64,000 nucleotides of DNA from Pseudobdellovibrionaceae bacterium (GCA_023954155.1 JAMLIO010000002.1:256221-320220); one strand, 5' to 3'. Numbered from the stretch's first letter, positions 26,295-35,732 are shown. A program made the numbers and translations. The notes: generated by a model from the sequence alone, not told the origin.

Positions 26295-26996
26295 ATGAGA
26301 ACAATCATTGTAATGACGGTGCTTATGACAGCACAGACAACATGGGCCAAGTTGATTTTAAAACCAGGGGCATACCGTATGCAGAGCACTATGACGGTAG
26401 ACGGAAAAGAAGTGGACGTACAAAAAGAAATGCAAAATGCGATGAAAGAGATGCAGAAAAGTATGGAAGGCATGGACTTAAGTATGTTGCCTCCAGAAGC
26501 TCGTAAACAAATGGAAAAAATGAGTGGTGAAAATAAGTTGGCAGAAAAGCTGTTAGAGATGTGTATCAGCCAAGAAGACGTAAATATGGACAAAAAAACC
26601 ATTGCTAAAATGATGGCCCAAAATGAAAGTAATGATATGAAAGACTGCAAGTCAAAAGTGGTAAAGTCGACATCCAAAGAGGTCGAAACAAAAACTACTT
26701 GTAGCGATGGATCAATGACTTTTAATATGAAAGCACTAAGTCCTACAAAGTTTGAACAGGTCATGACCGAATACAAAAAAAATGGCAAAAAAGGAGATAC
26801 TGTGAAAATCACAGGAACTTTCTTTGCCTCAAAGTGCCCAGATCATGTTTTAAAAAGAGATGCTGAACTTAAAAAGTTAGCAAAAAAGTGGGAGAACATT
26901 CAGACGGATGAAGAGAGCCTTCAAAAGCTAGTGAACCCACCAGCAGCCAAAGAAGCAAAAAAAGCTCCAGTTCAAAAAACCAAACCTAAAAAATAA
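26295..26996 (+). CDS. exported DUF3617-like protein
   Basis: About 233 residues. The start at 26295 follows GGAGGGG directly; an in-frame ATG at 26283 lies before that site. A signal peptide ends in WA, then LKPGAYRMQSTMTVDG, a typical DUF3617 opening. A Met-rich helical segment is in the middle, paired Cys positions (MCIS, DCKS, TCSD, KCPD) fit disulfides, and the tail is Lys/Pro/Ala-rich. A -10-like TATAAT is at 26260. Function of DUF3617 is unknown. Confidence 0.75.
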   Translation: MRTIIVMTVLMTAQTTWAKLILKPGAYRMQSTMTVDGKEVDVQKEMQNAMKEMQKSMEGMDLSMLPPEARKQMEKMSGENKLAEKLLEMCISQEDVNMDKKTIAKMMAQNESNDMKDCKSKVVKSTSKEVETKTTCSDGSMTFNMKALSPTKFEQVMTEYKKNGKKGDTVKITGTFFASKCPDHVLKRDAELKKLAKKWENIQTDEESLQKLVNPPAAKEAKKAPVQKTKPKK

Positions 26997-27000
26997 TATT

Positions 27001-27708
27001 TTACTGGTGAATTTTATACTCTTGCGGCCACGGATTTTGTGCAATCATACTTTCTATGGTTTGAATGTGGCCCAAGACCAGATTGGACAAGATCAGCCTA
27101 CCGCTAGGTCTGTTGTAATTGACAGAGTGAGGACTGTACCTCACTCGACCTTCTAAAAAATCTAAAATTTCTTTTTCATTGGCTTTGTCGTTATGGGTGA
27201 GGAATGTTTTTTGAGACTCTATTAAAGCTTTTTCGGTAATGAATAAAGTTACAATTTCAGTGATAGAGTTTAAGGCCTTGTCGCTAAAAAATCCTTGTTT
27301 GAATTCTAACTGTTCGATGTATCTTCCAATGAGAATAGCCATGTAGGGACGCACAGCACGTCTTTGCACCAAGGATAAAATTTTAGCACGGGTAGTGACG
27401 TTCATTTTCGCTGTCAAAGGGGATGCCTTTAGGGCTTTTGCGGCCGCGACTTGTAAGTTTGGGTTTTGCGGACGCTCAAAGACGGCGTATAGAGCTTTGT
27501 CCAAACTAGGAGTAAGAGTGCCATAGCTTTTAAACACCTCGGTCTCTAAAGCTTTGCGTTTTTCTGATAGGGACACACGACGCTCGGTCAACTGGGAACC
27601 TAAACTTTGTGTACTGGGGCCTAAAAACGTCACACAGGAAAGCCTTGCGCTGGCTTGAAGCGGTAAAAGACAGGTTAAAAAGAGGCCTAAGCACCCCATA
27701 AGTTTCAT
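27001..27708 (-). CDS. exported helical protein of unknown function
   Basis: The product has 235 residues with a signal peptide cut after ASA. The mature part is basic and helical, with one Cys near its start. No family recognised. It is convergent with the DUF3617-like gene, with only four bases between stops, and divergent from tpiA. Confidence 0.7.
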   Translation of the reverse strand: MKLMGCLGLFLTCLLPLQASARLSCVTFLGPSTQSLGSQLTERRVSLSEKRKALETEVFKSYGTLTPSLDKALYAVFERPQNPNLQVAAAKALKASPLTAKMNVTTRAKILSLVQRRAVRPYMAILIGRYIEQLEFKQGFFSDKALNSITEIVTLFITEKALIESQKTFLTHNDKANEKEILDFLEGRVRYSPHSVNYNRPSGRLILSNLVLGHIQTIESMIAQNPWPQEYKIHQ

Positions 27709-27788
27709 CCCTTGATAAATGCATAAAATAGACCACTGGCGCGCCGCGACGTCACTCTTTTTGGGTGGGCATGGTAGTGTCCCAAGCT

Positions 27789-28514
27789 ATGGAATTCATT
27801 TGTGCAGCCAATTGGAAGATGAACCAAGACGTGTCATCGTCCCGACAGTTTTTAGTAGATTTTTTTAATCAGGTGTCCCTACAAGATGTGGAACGCTTTA
27901 TGTTTTTTCCACCCGCTCTGCTGTCTTATGAGTTCGAGGCTCACAACAGTAAAGGACTTCTTTGGGGAGCCCAAAACTTTTATGCCGAAAATTCAGGTGC
28001 CTTTACAGGTGAAAATTCGCCTGAGCTTTATAAAAAATTAGGGGCCAAGGTGATGCTTATTGGTCATAGTGAGCGTCGTTCTTTATTTGCAGAAACCAAC
28101 GCCATGATCAAAAGTAAAATCGAGAAGTGTGTGGAGTTAGGGTTAAGACCCGTTCTTTGTGTGGGCGAAACTTTAGCCGAGCGTGAGTCAGGACAAGCCG
28201 AGTCGGTGGTCAAGCAGCAGTTAGCAGAGGCACTAGGCGAAAAGGGACCTAAAGACTTAGTTGTAGCTTACGAGCCAGTATGGGCCATTGGTACGGGCAA
28301 AGTAGCAAGTGTTTCTGATGTGCAGAGTATGCACAGTTATATCAAAACTTTAGTGGGACAGAGTACGCCTATTTTATACGGAGGCAGTGTAAAACCAGAA
28401 AATGCGGGAGAGCTTTTTGCGTTAGAAAGCGTGAACGGCTTTTTGATTGGTGGTGCCTCTTTAAAGTGTGAAAGTTTACTCAGTATCTTTTCAGAGATGA
28501 AAAATAAACTCTAA
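27789..28514 (+). CDS. tpiA: triosephosphate isomerase
   Basis: About 241 residues. AANWKMN near the start carries the substrate-binding Asn and Lys, IGHSERR the catalytic His, AYEPVWAIGTGKVAS the catalytic Glu and mobile loop, and YGGSVKPEN the phosphate-binding end. The ATG at 27789 fits family alignment; in-frame ATG 27771 and GTG 27765 are alternatives, and no start has a good ribosome site. It completes the set with gap and pgk 8 kb away. Confidence 0.95.
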   Translation: MEFICAANWKMNQDVSSSRQFLVDFFNQVSLQDVERFMFFPPALLSYEFEAHNSKGLLWGAQNFYAENSGAFTGENSPELYKKLGAKVMLIGHSERRSLFAETNAMIKSKIEKCVELGLRPVLCVGETLAERESGQAESVVKQQLAEALGEKGPKDLVVAYEPVWAIGTGKVASVSDVQSMHSYIKTLVGQSTPILYGGSVKPENAGELFALESVNGFLIGGASLKCESLLSIFSEMKNKL

Positions 28515-28539
28515 GTCAAAGACTGTAAGTGGGGGAAGT

Positions 28540-29769
28540 ATGAGTTTAAAGCATCCAATTTGTTTTGATGACATTGTCGCAGCTAGAGAACGAATTTCAA
28601 AAGCCGTGTTTAAAACTCAACTTGAACTGTCTGAGTCGGCCAGTAAGTGGATTGGCAAAAAGATTTTTTTTAAATATGAAAACCAACAGCGCACAGGCAG
28701 TTTTAAAATTCGCGGTGCCTATAATCGCATCAGTCAGCTCAGTGCCGAACAACTCAAAGCGGGAATTTCGGCGTGCTCTGCGGGAAATCATGCCCAAGGT
28801 GTCGCCTTATGTGCCAAGCTTCTGGGCTCTCAGTCTTACATTGTTATGCCTGAAGTTGCTCCTCTGGCTAAGGTGGTGGCCACTCAAGGGTATGGGGCTA
28901 ATGTGATTCTTAAAGGCTCTATGTTTGATGAGGCTTATGACCACTGCATGCAAATTTCCAAAGAGAACTCGTACACCTTGGTTCACCCTTACGAAGACCC
29001 AGAAGTGGTCGCAGGACAGGGCACAATAGGTTTAGAGTTGTTAGAGCAGTGTGCAGAACTGGATACGGTGGTTGTACCCATAGGTGGCGGTGGACTCATT
29101 TCGGGAATCGCTTTAGCACTTAAAACTCTTAAACCACAAATTAAAATTATTGGTGCCGTTCCAGAACGAGTGCCCGCTATGAAGATGCTTTTTGATTCTA
29201 AAGGTGATCTACCAGAAAAGGCGCCTTACAAGTCTACCATTGCTGATGGAATTGCAGTTAAAAAACCATCCAAAATGATTTATGACACTTACATTTCTAA
29301 GTACGTTGATGACATTGTTTCAGTCTCTGATGACGAAATCGCCAGAGCCATGGTGTTCCTGTTGGAACGAGCTAAGGCCGTAGTGGAAGGTTCAGGCGCA
29401 GCCAGCTTGGCTGCTGCCAAAAAAGCTAGCCATGAATTAGGTGATAATGTCGGGATCGTGATTTCAGGAGGAAATGTGGATCTTAATTTATTGGCTTCAG
29501 TGATTGAAAAAGGTTTAGAACACGAAGGACGGCTTTGCCGAATTTCAGTTGTTGTGGACGATGTGCCAGGAATGCTGAACTCTTTGACCCAAACCATTGC
29601 CTCCCATGGAGCTAATATCTTAGAGGTGACTCACCGACGACTGGCGCAAGGGATTGATATTCGCCAAACGGAAATTGAAATTCTTTTATCCACTCGAAAC
29701 CAAGAACATGTTGAAAAGATCAAAAATGCGTTGCTTGCAGGTGGCATTTTTATTAAAGACATTCTTTAG
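28540..29769 (+). CDS. ilvA: threonine dehydratase (threonine ammonia-lyase)
   Basis: A 409-residue PLP enzyme. The PLP-lysine is Lys56 in GSFKIRGA. SAGNHAQG binds the substrate carboxylate and GGGGLISG the PLP phosphate. A C-terminal ACT-like domain of about 80 residues starts at RISVVVDDVPGML. This length with a single ACT domain fits the catabolic/short biosynthetic class rather than the 500-residue IlvA. It makes 2-oxobutanoate from threonine. It is followed by hisC after 9 bp. Confidence 0.93.
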   Translation: MSLKHPICFDDIVAARERISKAVFKTQLELSESASKWIGKKIFFKYENQQRTGSFKIRGAYNRISQLSAEQLKAGISACSAGNHAQGVALCAKLLGSQSYIVMPEVAPLAKVVATQGYGANVILKGSMFDEAYDHCMQISKENSYTLVHPYEDPEVVAGQGTIGLELLEQCAELDTVVVPIGGGGLISGIALALKTLKPQIKIIGAVPERVPAMKMLFDSKGDLPEKAPYKSTIADGIAVKKPSKMIYDTYISKYVDDIVSVSDDEIARAMVFLLERAKAVVEGSGAASLAAAKKASHELGDNVGIVISGGNVDLNLLASVIEKGLEHEGRLCRISVVVDDVPGMLNSLTQTIASHGANILEVTHRRLAQGIDIRQTEIEILLSTRNQEHVEKIKNALLAGGIFIKDIL

Positions 29770-29778
29770 AGGTGAGAG

Positions 29779-30915
29779 ATGAACATCGAAGTTTCTAGTG
29801 AAATTTTAAATTTGGTCCCCTATAAACCTGGGAAACCTTTGTCAGAGGCCCAAAGAGAGTTTGGAATTACGGATTTTGTTAAATTGGCTAGTAACGAATG
29901 CCCTCTGGCTCCTCATCCCAATATTGTAAAGGCCATCGCACAAGCTGCTGCTGACTGCCATCGTTATCCTGACCCCAGTGCCTTTGAGCTTAAAAAAGCT
30001 GTAGCCACTTATTATCGTGTGCCAGAAGCCCATATCACTTTTGGAAATGGATCAGATGAGTTAGTAGATCTTTTAGTACGTGCCTTTTGTACTCCCCACG
30101 AAGACAGTATCCTAACTTCTGAAGGGGCCTTCATTGCTTATGCGATTTCAGCCCAAGTGCAATCGGTTAAAGTTGTTCAGACTCCGTTGACTTCAGATTA
30201 TAAATTTGACCTTGAGGCCATGTCTAAGATTCTTGAAAATCCACAACAAAGACCTAAACTGGTTTTTATTCCTAACCCCAATAACCCCACAGGAACTTAC
30301 CTAAATTCTAAAGAGGTGTTTGAGTTCTTGGATCGTTGGGGCCAGTGCGAAGATTTTTTAATTGTATTTGATGAAGCTTATAACGAGTTTGTCAGAGCCT
30401 CTGATTATCCTTTTGATCTGGCTCAAAGTATTCAAAAGTATCCGAACCTAGTGGTGCTAAAAACCATGAGTAAGGTCTTTGCTCTTGCAGGTGCAAGAAT
30501 CGGCTCTTTGATGGCTGACCCCTTTGTGATTGATATCATCAACAGAATCCGTAAGCCTTTTAATGTGAATGTGTTTGCTCAAGCCGCAGCCCTTCAGGCC
30601 TTAAAAGAGACCGAGTTTTTAAAAGAAATTCAACAGATCACTTGGAAAGGTTTAGATTATATGTACGAAAGCTTTGATGAAATGGGTATAGATTATATCC
30701 CTTCTCAGGCCAACTTTATTCTATTTGACACTCACAAGGATGCGATCAAAATAAACCAAGAACTTTTAAAAGAAGGTGTGATCTTACGTCCTGTCGACAA
30801 TTATGGACTGCCTGCACAGCTTAGAATTTCTGTAGGTTTGCCACATGAAAACGAAAAGGCCATGGGTGCTATTGCAAAAGTGTTGGGATTGAAATGGTCG
30901 AAGAGCAAGAAGTAG
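29779..30915 (+). CDS. hisC: histidinol-phosphate / aromatic aminotransferase
   Basis: A 378-residue class I/II PLP aminotransferase. FIPNPNNPTGTYL at 163-175 and FDEAYNEF near 197-204 are conserved, and the PLP-lysine is Lys232 in TMSKVFALAGARIG. The sequence is HisC-like. Position next to cmk and rpsA, a place often held by aromatic amino-acid genes (tyrA/aroA), makes a role in Tyr/Phe synthesis as likely as histidine. No other his gene is present. It overlaps cmk by 22 bp. Confidence 0.88.
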   Translation: MNIEVSSEILNLVPYKPGKPLSEAQREFGITDFVKLASNECPLAPHPNIVKAIAQAAADCHRYPDPSAFELKKAVATYYRVPEAHITFGNGSDELVDLLVRAFCTPHEDSILTSEGAFIAYAISAQVQSVKVVQTPLTSDYKFDLEAMSKILENPQQRPKLVFIPNPNNPTGTYLNSKEVFEFLDRWGQCEDFLIVFDEAYNEFVRASDYPFDLAQSIQKYPNLVVLKTMSKVFALAGARIGSLMADPFVIDIINRIRKPFNVNVFAQAAALQALKETEFLKEIQQITWKGLDYMYESFDEMGIDYIPSQANFILFDTHKDAIKINQELLKEGVILRPVDNYGLPAQLRISVGLPHENEKAMGAIAKVLGLKWSKSKK

Positions 30916-31592
30916 TACAGTTAGATAAATTTGATAAAGTGGTCACCATAGATGGTCTGGCGGCTTCTGGAAAATCCAGCGTAAGCCGAAATTTAGCCAA
31001 AAAATTAAATTTTGAATGGGTGTCCACAGGTGCTTTTTATCGTGCCATAGGTCTTTTATGTTTAAGAAAAGAAGTGAATCTTGCTGACGAAGAACAAGTC
31101 CTTGCCGCTTTTAAAAACGAAGATTGGCAGATCGTTAAGGACCATGAGCGCACCCAAGTTTTTATTGATGGCAAAGATGCTACGGAACAAATTTATCAAG
31201 AGGCCGTAGGTACTGCTGCAAGCAATATCAGTGTGCATACTAAAATCCGTAAGGCCATCTTGCAGGCCCAAAGAGACTGCCTCACAGAAAAAGGTCTTGT
31301 GGCAGAGGGTCGAGACTGTGGGAGTGTGATTTTTCCTTCTGCGGGGCTTAAAATTTTTCTGGTCGCCGACCCCGTAAAACGCGCCCAAAGACGGGCGATA
31401 CAAGAGGGTTTAGACCCCAACGAGGTGCTTCAAGTCCAAAAACAAAGGGATAAAAGGGATTCTATTAGAATTGAGGCTCCTACTGTGGCCCCCGAAGGGT
31501 CCATCACCCTTGACACTTCCGAGTACAGCTTAGAAGAAGTGGTCGAGAAGATTTACGCCCTAGCCCAAAAGAAGTTTGACATAGTGCCTTAA
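30894..31592 (+). CDS. cmk: cytidylate kinase
   Basis: A 232-residue enzyme phosphorylating CMP/dCMP. The P-loop GLAASGKSS is at 21-29, STGAFYRAIG is the CMP-binding segment, and EGRDCGSVIFP is the conserved (D)xG core. The first ~15 residues, before the usual start, are charged. It lies just before rpsA, the order seen in most proteobacteria. A -10-like TATAAT is at 31617 in the 92-bp gap before rpsA. Confidence 0.96.
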   Translation: MVEEQEVVQLDKFDKVVTIDGLAASGKSSVSRNLAKKLNFEWVSTGAFYRAIGLLCLRKEVNLADEEQVLAAFKNEDWQIVKDHERTQVFIDGKDATEQIYQEAVGTAASNISVHTKIRKAILQAQRDCLTEKGLVAEGRDCGSVIFPSAGLKIFLVADPVKRAQRRAIQEGLDPNEVLQVQKQRDKRDSIRIEAPTVAPEGSITLDTSEYSLEEVVEKIYALAQKKFDIVP

Positions 31593-31684
31593 CAACCTAT
31601 AAAAAAGACCTCTGTCTATAATAAGGCAAAATTGTTGGTCGACATCGCCTAAGATGCGTCCACGAGGAGGAACGAACAATTAAT

Positions 31685-33496
31685 ATGGTAAATACAAACA
31701 ACGGTAATTCAAAAGGGTACAATCAGGCTTTAGCAATTCTTGATGAAGCTGATAAAGAAGTCTTGGGAAAAGACAAAAACGAAGGTGCAGATTCTTTTGC
31801 CGCACTTTTTGAAAAGTCGATCCAAGGTAACGATCTAAAGCCAGGCGACATCACAACGGGAACAGTGGTGGAAGTGCAATCTGATTATGTACTAGTAGAC
31901 ATCAACTATAAAAGCGAAGGTTTAATTCCTATCAGCGAATTTCGTATCATTGATGGCCAAAACTCTGTGGCTGTAGGTGATAAAGTTGAGGTGATGATCG
32001 ATAAAATCGAAAATGACAACGGCATGGTTGTTCTGTCAAAAGACAAAGCTGACATGCTAAGAGCTTGGAGTGACATCTCTAAAGCTGCTGAAAATGAAGA
32101 GATCATTGAAGGTGTTGTTATTTCCAAAGTTAAAGGCGGTTTAAGCGTAGATATTGGTGTAAAAGCCTTTTTACCTGGTAGCCAAATTGACTTACGCCCT
32201 GTGAAGAACATTGATTCGTTCATTGGCAAAAAATTTAAATTCAAAGTAATTAAGTTCAACAAAAAACGTGGCAACATTGTATTGTCTCGTCGTGCTCTTC
32301 TTGAAGAAGAAAGAGAAAAACTAAAAACTCAAACTCTAGATCAAATGGAAGAAGGCTCGATTGTTAAAGGTTATGTGAAGAACGTCACAGACTACGGTGC
32401 TTTCATTGATCTTGGTGGTATTGATGGTCTACTTCACATCACTGACATGAGCTGGGGACGTGTAAAACATCCTTCTGATTCTATCACTGTGGGTGAAGAG
32501 ATTGAACTTAAAGTCTTAAAGTATGATCAAGAAAAACAACGTGTAAGCTTAGGCTTAAAGCAGTTATCTGAAGATCCTTGGGGTCTTGTAGCTGAGCAAT
32601 TCCCAATCGGTAAACGTATTAAAGGTAAAGTTGTGTCTTTAGCTGAGTATGGTGCTTTCGTGGACCTTTCTGAAGGTGTTGAAGGCTTGATTCACGTGAA
32701 TGAAATGAGCTGGACTAAGAAAGTAAAACACCCTTCACAAATTGTTAAAGTGGATGATGAAGTGGAAGTACAAGTTCTTTCTATTGATTCAGAAAACCGT
32801 CGCATCAGCTTAGGTTTAAAACAACTTGAAAGTAACCCATGGTTAGAGCTGAAAGAAACTTATGCTCCAGGTACTATTATTGAAGGTGAAGTGAAGTCTA
32901 TCACTGACTTTGGTATCTTCGTAGGTATTGAAGACGGCATTGATGGTCTTGTGCACATTTCTGACTTCTCTTGGACTAAGCGTGTAAATCATCCATCTGA
33001 AATGTACCAAAAAGGCGATAAAGTTCGTGCGGTAGTTTTAGGTGTAGATATTGAAAACGAAAGATTCAGCCTTGGTATTAAGCAACTTGAAGCAGATCCT
33101 TGGTCATCTATTGAAGACAAGTTCCCTATCGGTTCACAACTAGATGTGAAAGTGACAAAGCTTGCTGACTTTGGTGTGTTTGTACAAGTAGAAGATGACA
33201 TCGAAGGTTTAATCCACATTTCTGAACTTTCAACAAAGCGTGTGGAAAAGCCAGAAGATATCGCTCAAGTGGGTGAAACCATTAAAGCAGAAATCATCTC
33301 TATCGACCAAGACGCAAGAAAGATCGGCTTAAGTGCAAAACTGGTCACTTTAAGAGAGCAAAAAGCTAACGTAGACGACTATGTTAAAAAAGCCACATCT
33401 TCTTCTAAAACTAGCTTAGGTGAAGCTTTTGGTGATGCTTTCAAAGAGATCAAAAAAGAAACAACCGTAACTCCAAACACCACTAACGAAGACTAA
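31685..33496 (+). CDS. rpsA: 30S ribosomal protein S1
   Basis: A 603-residue protein with six S1 RNA-binding domains, starting near residues 55, 140, 225, 312, 399 and 486. The last four carry the clear repeat G(A/I)F(V/I)...GIDGLLHITDMSW. S1 helps the 30S subunit unfold and bind mRNA leaders, important where Shine-Dalgarno sites are weak. GAGGAGG lies just before the start. A terminator follows 26 bp after the stop. Confidence 0.97.
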   Translation: MVNTNNGNSKGYNQALAILDEADKEVLGKDKNEGADSFAALFEKSIQGNDLKPGDITTGTVVEVQSDYVLVDINYKSEGLIPISEFRIIDGQNSVAVGDKVEVMIDKIENDNGMVVLSKDKADMLRAWSDISKAAENEEIIEGVVISKVKGGLSVDIGVKAFLPGSQIDLRPVKNIDSFIGKKFKFKVIKFNKKRGNIVLSRRALLEEEREKLKTQTLDQMEEGSIVKGYVKNVTDYGAFIDLGGIDGLLHITDMSWGRVKHPSDSITVGEEIELKVLKYDQEKQRVSLGLKQLSEDPWGLVAEQFPIGKRIKGKVVSLAEYGAFVDLSEGVEGLIHVNEMSWTKKVKHPSQIVKVDDEVEVQVLSIDSENRRISLGLKQLESNPWLELKETYAPGTIIEGEVKSITDFGIFVGIEDGIDGLVHISDFSWTKRVNHPSEMYQKGDKVRAVVLGVDIENERFSLGIKQLEADPWSSIEDKFPIGSQLDVKVTKLADFGVFVQVEDDIEGLIHISELSTKRVEKPEDIAQVGETIKAEIISIDQDARKIGLSAKLVTLREQKANVDDYVKKATSSSKTSLGEAFGDAFKEIKKETTVTPNTTNED

Positions 33497-33521
33497 GTCT
33501 TAAAAGTTAAACCGTGTACAC

Positions 33522-33554
33522 AAAGGCAGATCCACTTAGGTCTGCCTTTTTTTT
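33522..33554 (+). terminator. intrinsic terminator of rpsA
   Basis: AAAGGCAGA pairs with TCTGCCTTT across a 10-base loop, then an eight-base T-run. Confidence 0.9.
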
Positions 33555-33674
33555 ATTGAAAAACAAAATAAAGCCTTCTACCTCAATTTCATATCAATAA
33601 GAAAAACTAAGATGCCATCGAGATCTAGTTAATTTTCCCCCTATAAAATCTGACAAACTATCCCTTGCGGCGAC

Positions 33675-33919
33675 CTTGCGTCCTGTCTCTGAGAGTTGAG
33701 TTTCGAGTGACCCTTAGAGGCCGACCTCCAGAATCGAGCGATGCGTATCCGACTTGCGGCATAGATTTGAGATTTAAGGTTGAGGGGGGAGCCCAAAGGG
33801 TTTCTCCCAACCTTAAATCTCAAATCTATGACGAAAGCCGAAGACGCTTCGCACCCGCCTTCTGCTGCGTCGGCGTCTAAGGGTCACTCGAAATTTAACT
33901 CTCAGAGACAGGACGCAAG
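33675..33919. repeat. giant palindrome P3 (family A)
   Basis: A 245-bp near-palindrome between rpsA and the HIT gene. The outer arms (about 50 bp) start CTTGCGTCCTGTCTCTGAGA and differ from those of P1 and P2. The middle module (CCTCCAGAATCGAGCGATGC on one side, TATGACGAAAGCCGAAGACG on the other) is nearly identical to theirs. The inner stem TTGAGATTTAAGGTTG and tip GCCC-AAA-GGG follow the family A layout. It is the only family A copy close to a gene start. Confidence 0.92.
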
Positions 33920-33997
33920 AGGCCCTGTGAGGGAAATTTGGAGAGTGATGCTTTGGACCATGGCGTGCTTGGGAAATTTGCGTTAGCATATTGGGGC

Positions 33998-34558
33998 ATG
34001 CAAGACGATAAGAGTAAAAATTCATCTATTTTCAACAATGTTTGGCCTCAAGAGCGGGATGTGATCAGTCGTCCTGATCGGTTACGTTATGTTCGTGGTC
34101 TTAAGACTGAGACACAGGGGTGTGTGTTTTGTGAGATTTTACAGCGTGGTGAATTTTCGGCTGAAAGTCTTTTGTTATTTAAAAGTAAGCATTCCATGGT
34201 TGTGATGAATAAGTATCCTTACAATCCTGCTCATCTTTTGGTGTTACCTTTGATTCATGAGGGGGACCTAACGGCATTGAATTTTGAGGTGTTGTCAGAC
34301 TTAGCGGTGAATGTTCAGCGTTGTGTGCGGATTTTGAAAGCAGAGTACAGTTGTGCGGGGCTCAATATTGGGCTTAATCATGGGCAGGTTGCGGGCGCAG
34401 GGATTCCTGGGCATTTGCATTGGCATATTATTCCTAGATGGGCAGGGGATACAAACTTCTTCCCTTTAATTGCTGAAACTAAGGTGCATCCTGAAACTAT
34501 GGAAGAGACTTACAAACGCTTAAAGCCCCACTTTGACAAAGAGGAGAGTGCAACATGA
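33998..34558 (+). CDS. HIT-family hydrolase (Ap4A hydrolase-like)
   Basis: About 186 residues. The histidine triad HLHWH (139, 141, 143) is in GHLHWHIIPRW, and CVFC (Cys42, Cys45) fits the zinc site seen in FHIT/Ap4A-phosphorylase-type members. It likely cleaves dinucleoside polyphosphates or AMP-linked substrates. The ATG at 33998 was chosen because the domain begins soon after. The ribosome site is poor. It overlaps the rhomboid gene by 4 bp. Confidence 0.85.
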   Translation: MQDDKSKNSSIFNNVWPQERDVISRPDRLRYVRGLKTETQGCVFCEILQRGEFSAESLLLFKSKHSMVVMNKYPYNPAHLLVLPLIHEGDLTALNFEVLSDLAVNVQRCVRILKAEYSCAGLNIGLNHGQVAGAGIPGHLHWHIIPRWAGDTNFFPLIAETKVHPETMEETYKRLKPHFDKEESAT

Positions 34559-35367
34559 GACACTCAGGACGACGAGGTGGAGGTCACTCTGGTAGTAGTG
34601 GAGTGATGGTGGTGCAGATGACTCCTGTTGTGAAGATTCTGCTCATTGCCAATATCGCCATTTGGTTGGGTGTGGTTCACATGTTGCCCTTTCTTATGTC
34701 TCAATTGGCCTCGTCTGTGGAATGGGCAGGGGCTATTACTCGATCTTCTCTCTTTCAGTGGGTGGGTTTAGTTCCTTACTCTACTGTCTTTGAGTTCAAG
34801 CTTTGGCAGCCCTTAACTTATCTTTTCTTACACTCACCAGATCTTACACACATCTTGTTTAATATGCTTCTCTTGTGGTGGGTAGGTAGTCAGATTGAAC
34901 GCACCATGGGGACGAAGCAGTTCTTACGCTACTACCTAGTGTGTGGTGTTGGGGCTGGGATTTTGTATTTGGTGTCGGCCTTTTTTATGACTTCTATTTT
35001 GGGCATGGGCCAAGATGTGATGACTATGCCAGTTGTGGGGGCCTCTGGGGCGATTTTTGGGCTTCTACTTGCCTTTGCCATCTTTCATGGTGAGGAAGTG
35101 GTGTACTTCATGATGATCTTTCCTATGAGGGCCAAGTACTTTGTGGCCATCTTAGCTTTGATCGAAGTCTTTATGATCACCACACTTGGGGTGTCTGGAC
35201 CCGTGGCCAATTTGGCGCATTTAGGTGGTTTTATTGTAGGATTTGCTTACCTATGGTTTCAAACCTACCTGAAACGTAGAGCTAAAAGACGTTGGTTCAG
35301 AAAAAATGGACGAAATTTAAGGCTTGTGGTAGATAACGAAAAGAAAAGTAAGACAACATACCATTAG
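34555..35367 (+). CDS. rhomboid intramembrane serine protease
   Basis: The product has 270 residues with six or seven hydrophobic segments. The catalytic Ser164 is in GASGAIFG and His222 in NLAHLGGF. The conserved HILFNM sits before the second membrane segment. The N-terminus is Gly/Ser/Arg-rich and the C-terminus is strongly basic, both probably cytosolic. It cleaves membrane proteins within the bilayer; the target is unknown. ATGA overlap with the HIT gene. Confidence 0.93.
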   Translation: MRHSGRRGGGHSGSSGVMVVQMTPVVKILLIANIAIWLGVVHMLPFLMSQLASSVEWAGAITRSSLFQWVGLVPYSTVFEFKLWQPLTYLFLHSPDLTHILFNMLLLWWVGSQIERTMGTKQFLRYYLVCGVGAGILYLVSAFFMTSILGMGQDVMTMPVVGASGAIFGLLLAFAIFHGEEVVYFMMIFPMRAKYFVAILALIEVFMITTLGVSGPVANLAHLGGFIVGFAYLWFQTYLKRRAKRRWFRKNGRNLRLVVDNEKKSKTTYH

Positions 35368-35380
35368 TGATGAGGTGAAC

Positions 35381-35560
35381 ATGGGTCAATTTCGCAAATC
35401 TGTAAAAAGACTAGAAAACGATAAGAGAATTGTAGATATCTTAGTAAAGGCTAACGAAAAGAATGCCGCTGAAATCCAAAAGGATTTAGCTGACCTTCCT
35501 GATCTTAGTGCCAAGGCGAAAAAGGTTCCTATGTCTGATATTGCTCAACGTAAAGAGTAA
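35381..35560 (+). CDS. small charged protein of unknown function
   Basis: A 59-residue, Lys/Asp-rich, helical protein without signal peptide. GAGGTG lies 4-5 bases before the ATG, 13 bp after the rhomboid stop, so it is the last gene of the operon. A good terminator follows. No family recognised. Confidence 0.6.
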   Translation: MGQFRKSVKRLENDKRIVDILVKANEKNAAEIQKDLADLPDLSAKAKKVPMSDIAQRKE

Positions 35561-35647
35561 CACCGAAGTCTAACATCAATAAGTGCGAGCTAAGAGGCAG
35601 TTCTTTGCGAGACGAAGTCCGCACTCAAAAATATAGACTTAGTTTAT

Positions 35648-35684
35648 AAAGCCTAAGCATACATATGTGCTTAGGCTTTTTTGT
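35648..35684 (+). terminator. intrinsic terminator of the HIT-rhomboid operon
   Basis: AAAGCCTAAGCA pairs with TGCTTAGGCTTT, an uninterrupted 12-bp stem with an eight-base loop, ending in a T-run. Confidence 0.9.
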
Positions 35685-35732
35685 CTACGCTAGATGAACA
35701 TTTACCAAGTTGCGGAGGTTGAAAGCTCAGCC

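Noticed and set aside
26270-26812. 180-residue hydrophobic frame opposite the DUF3617-like gene
   Set aside because: Antisense of a Lys/Met-rich gene often gives hydrophobic frames; the sense gene has a signal peptide and ribosome site.
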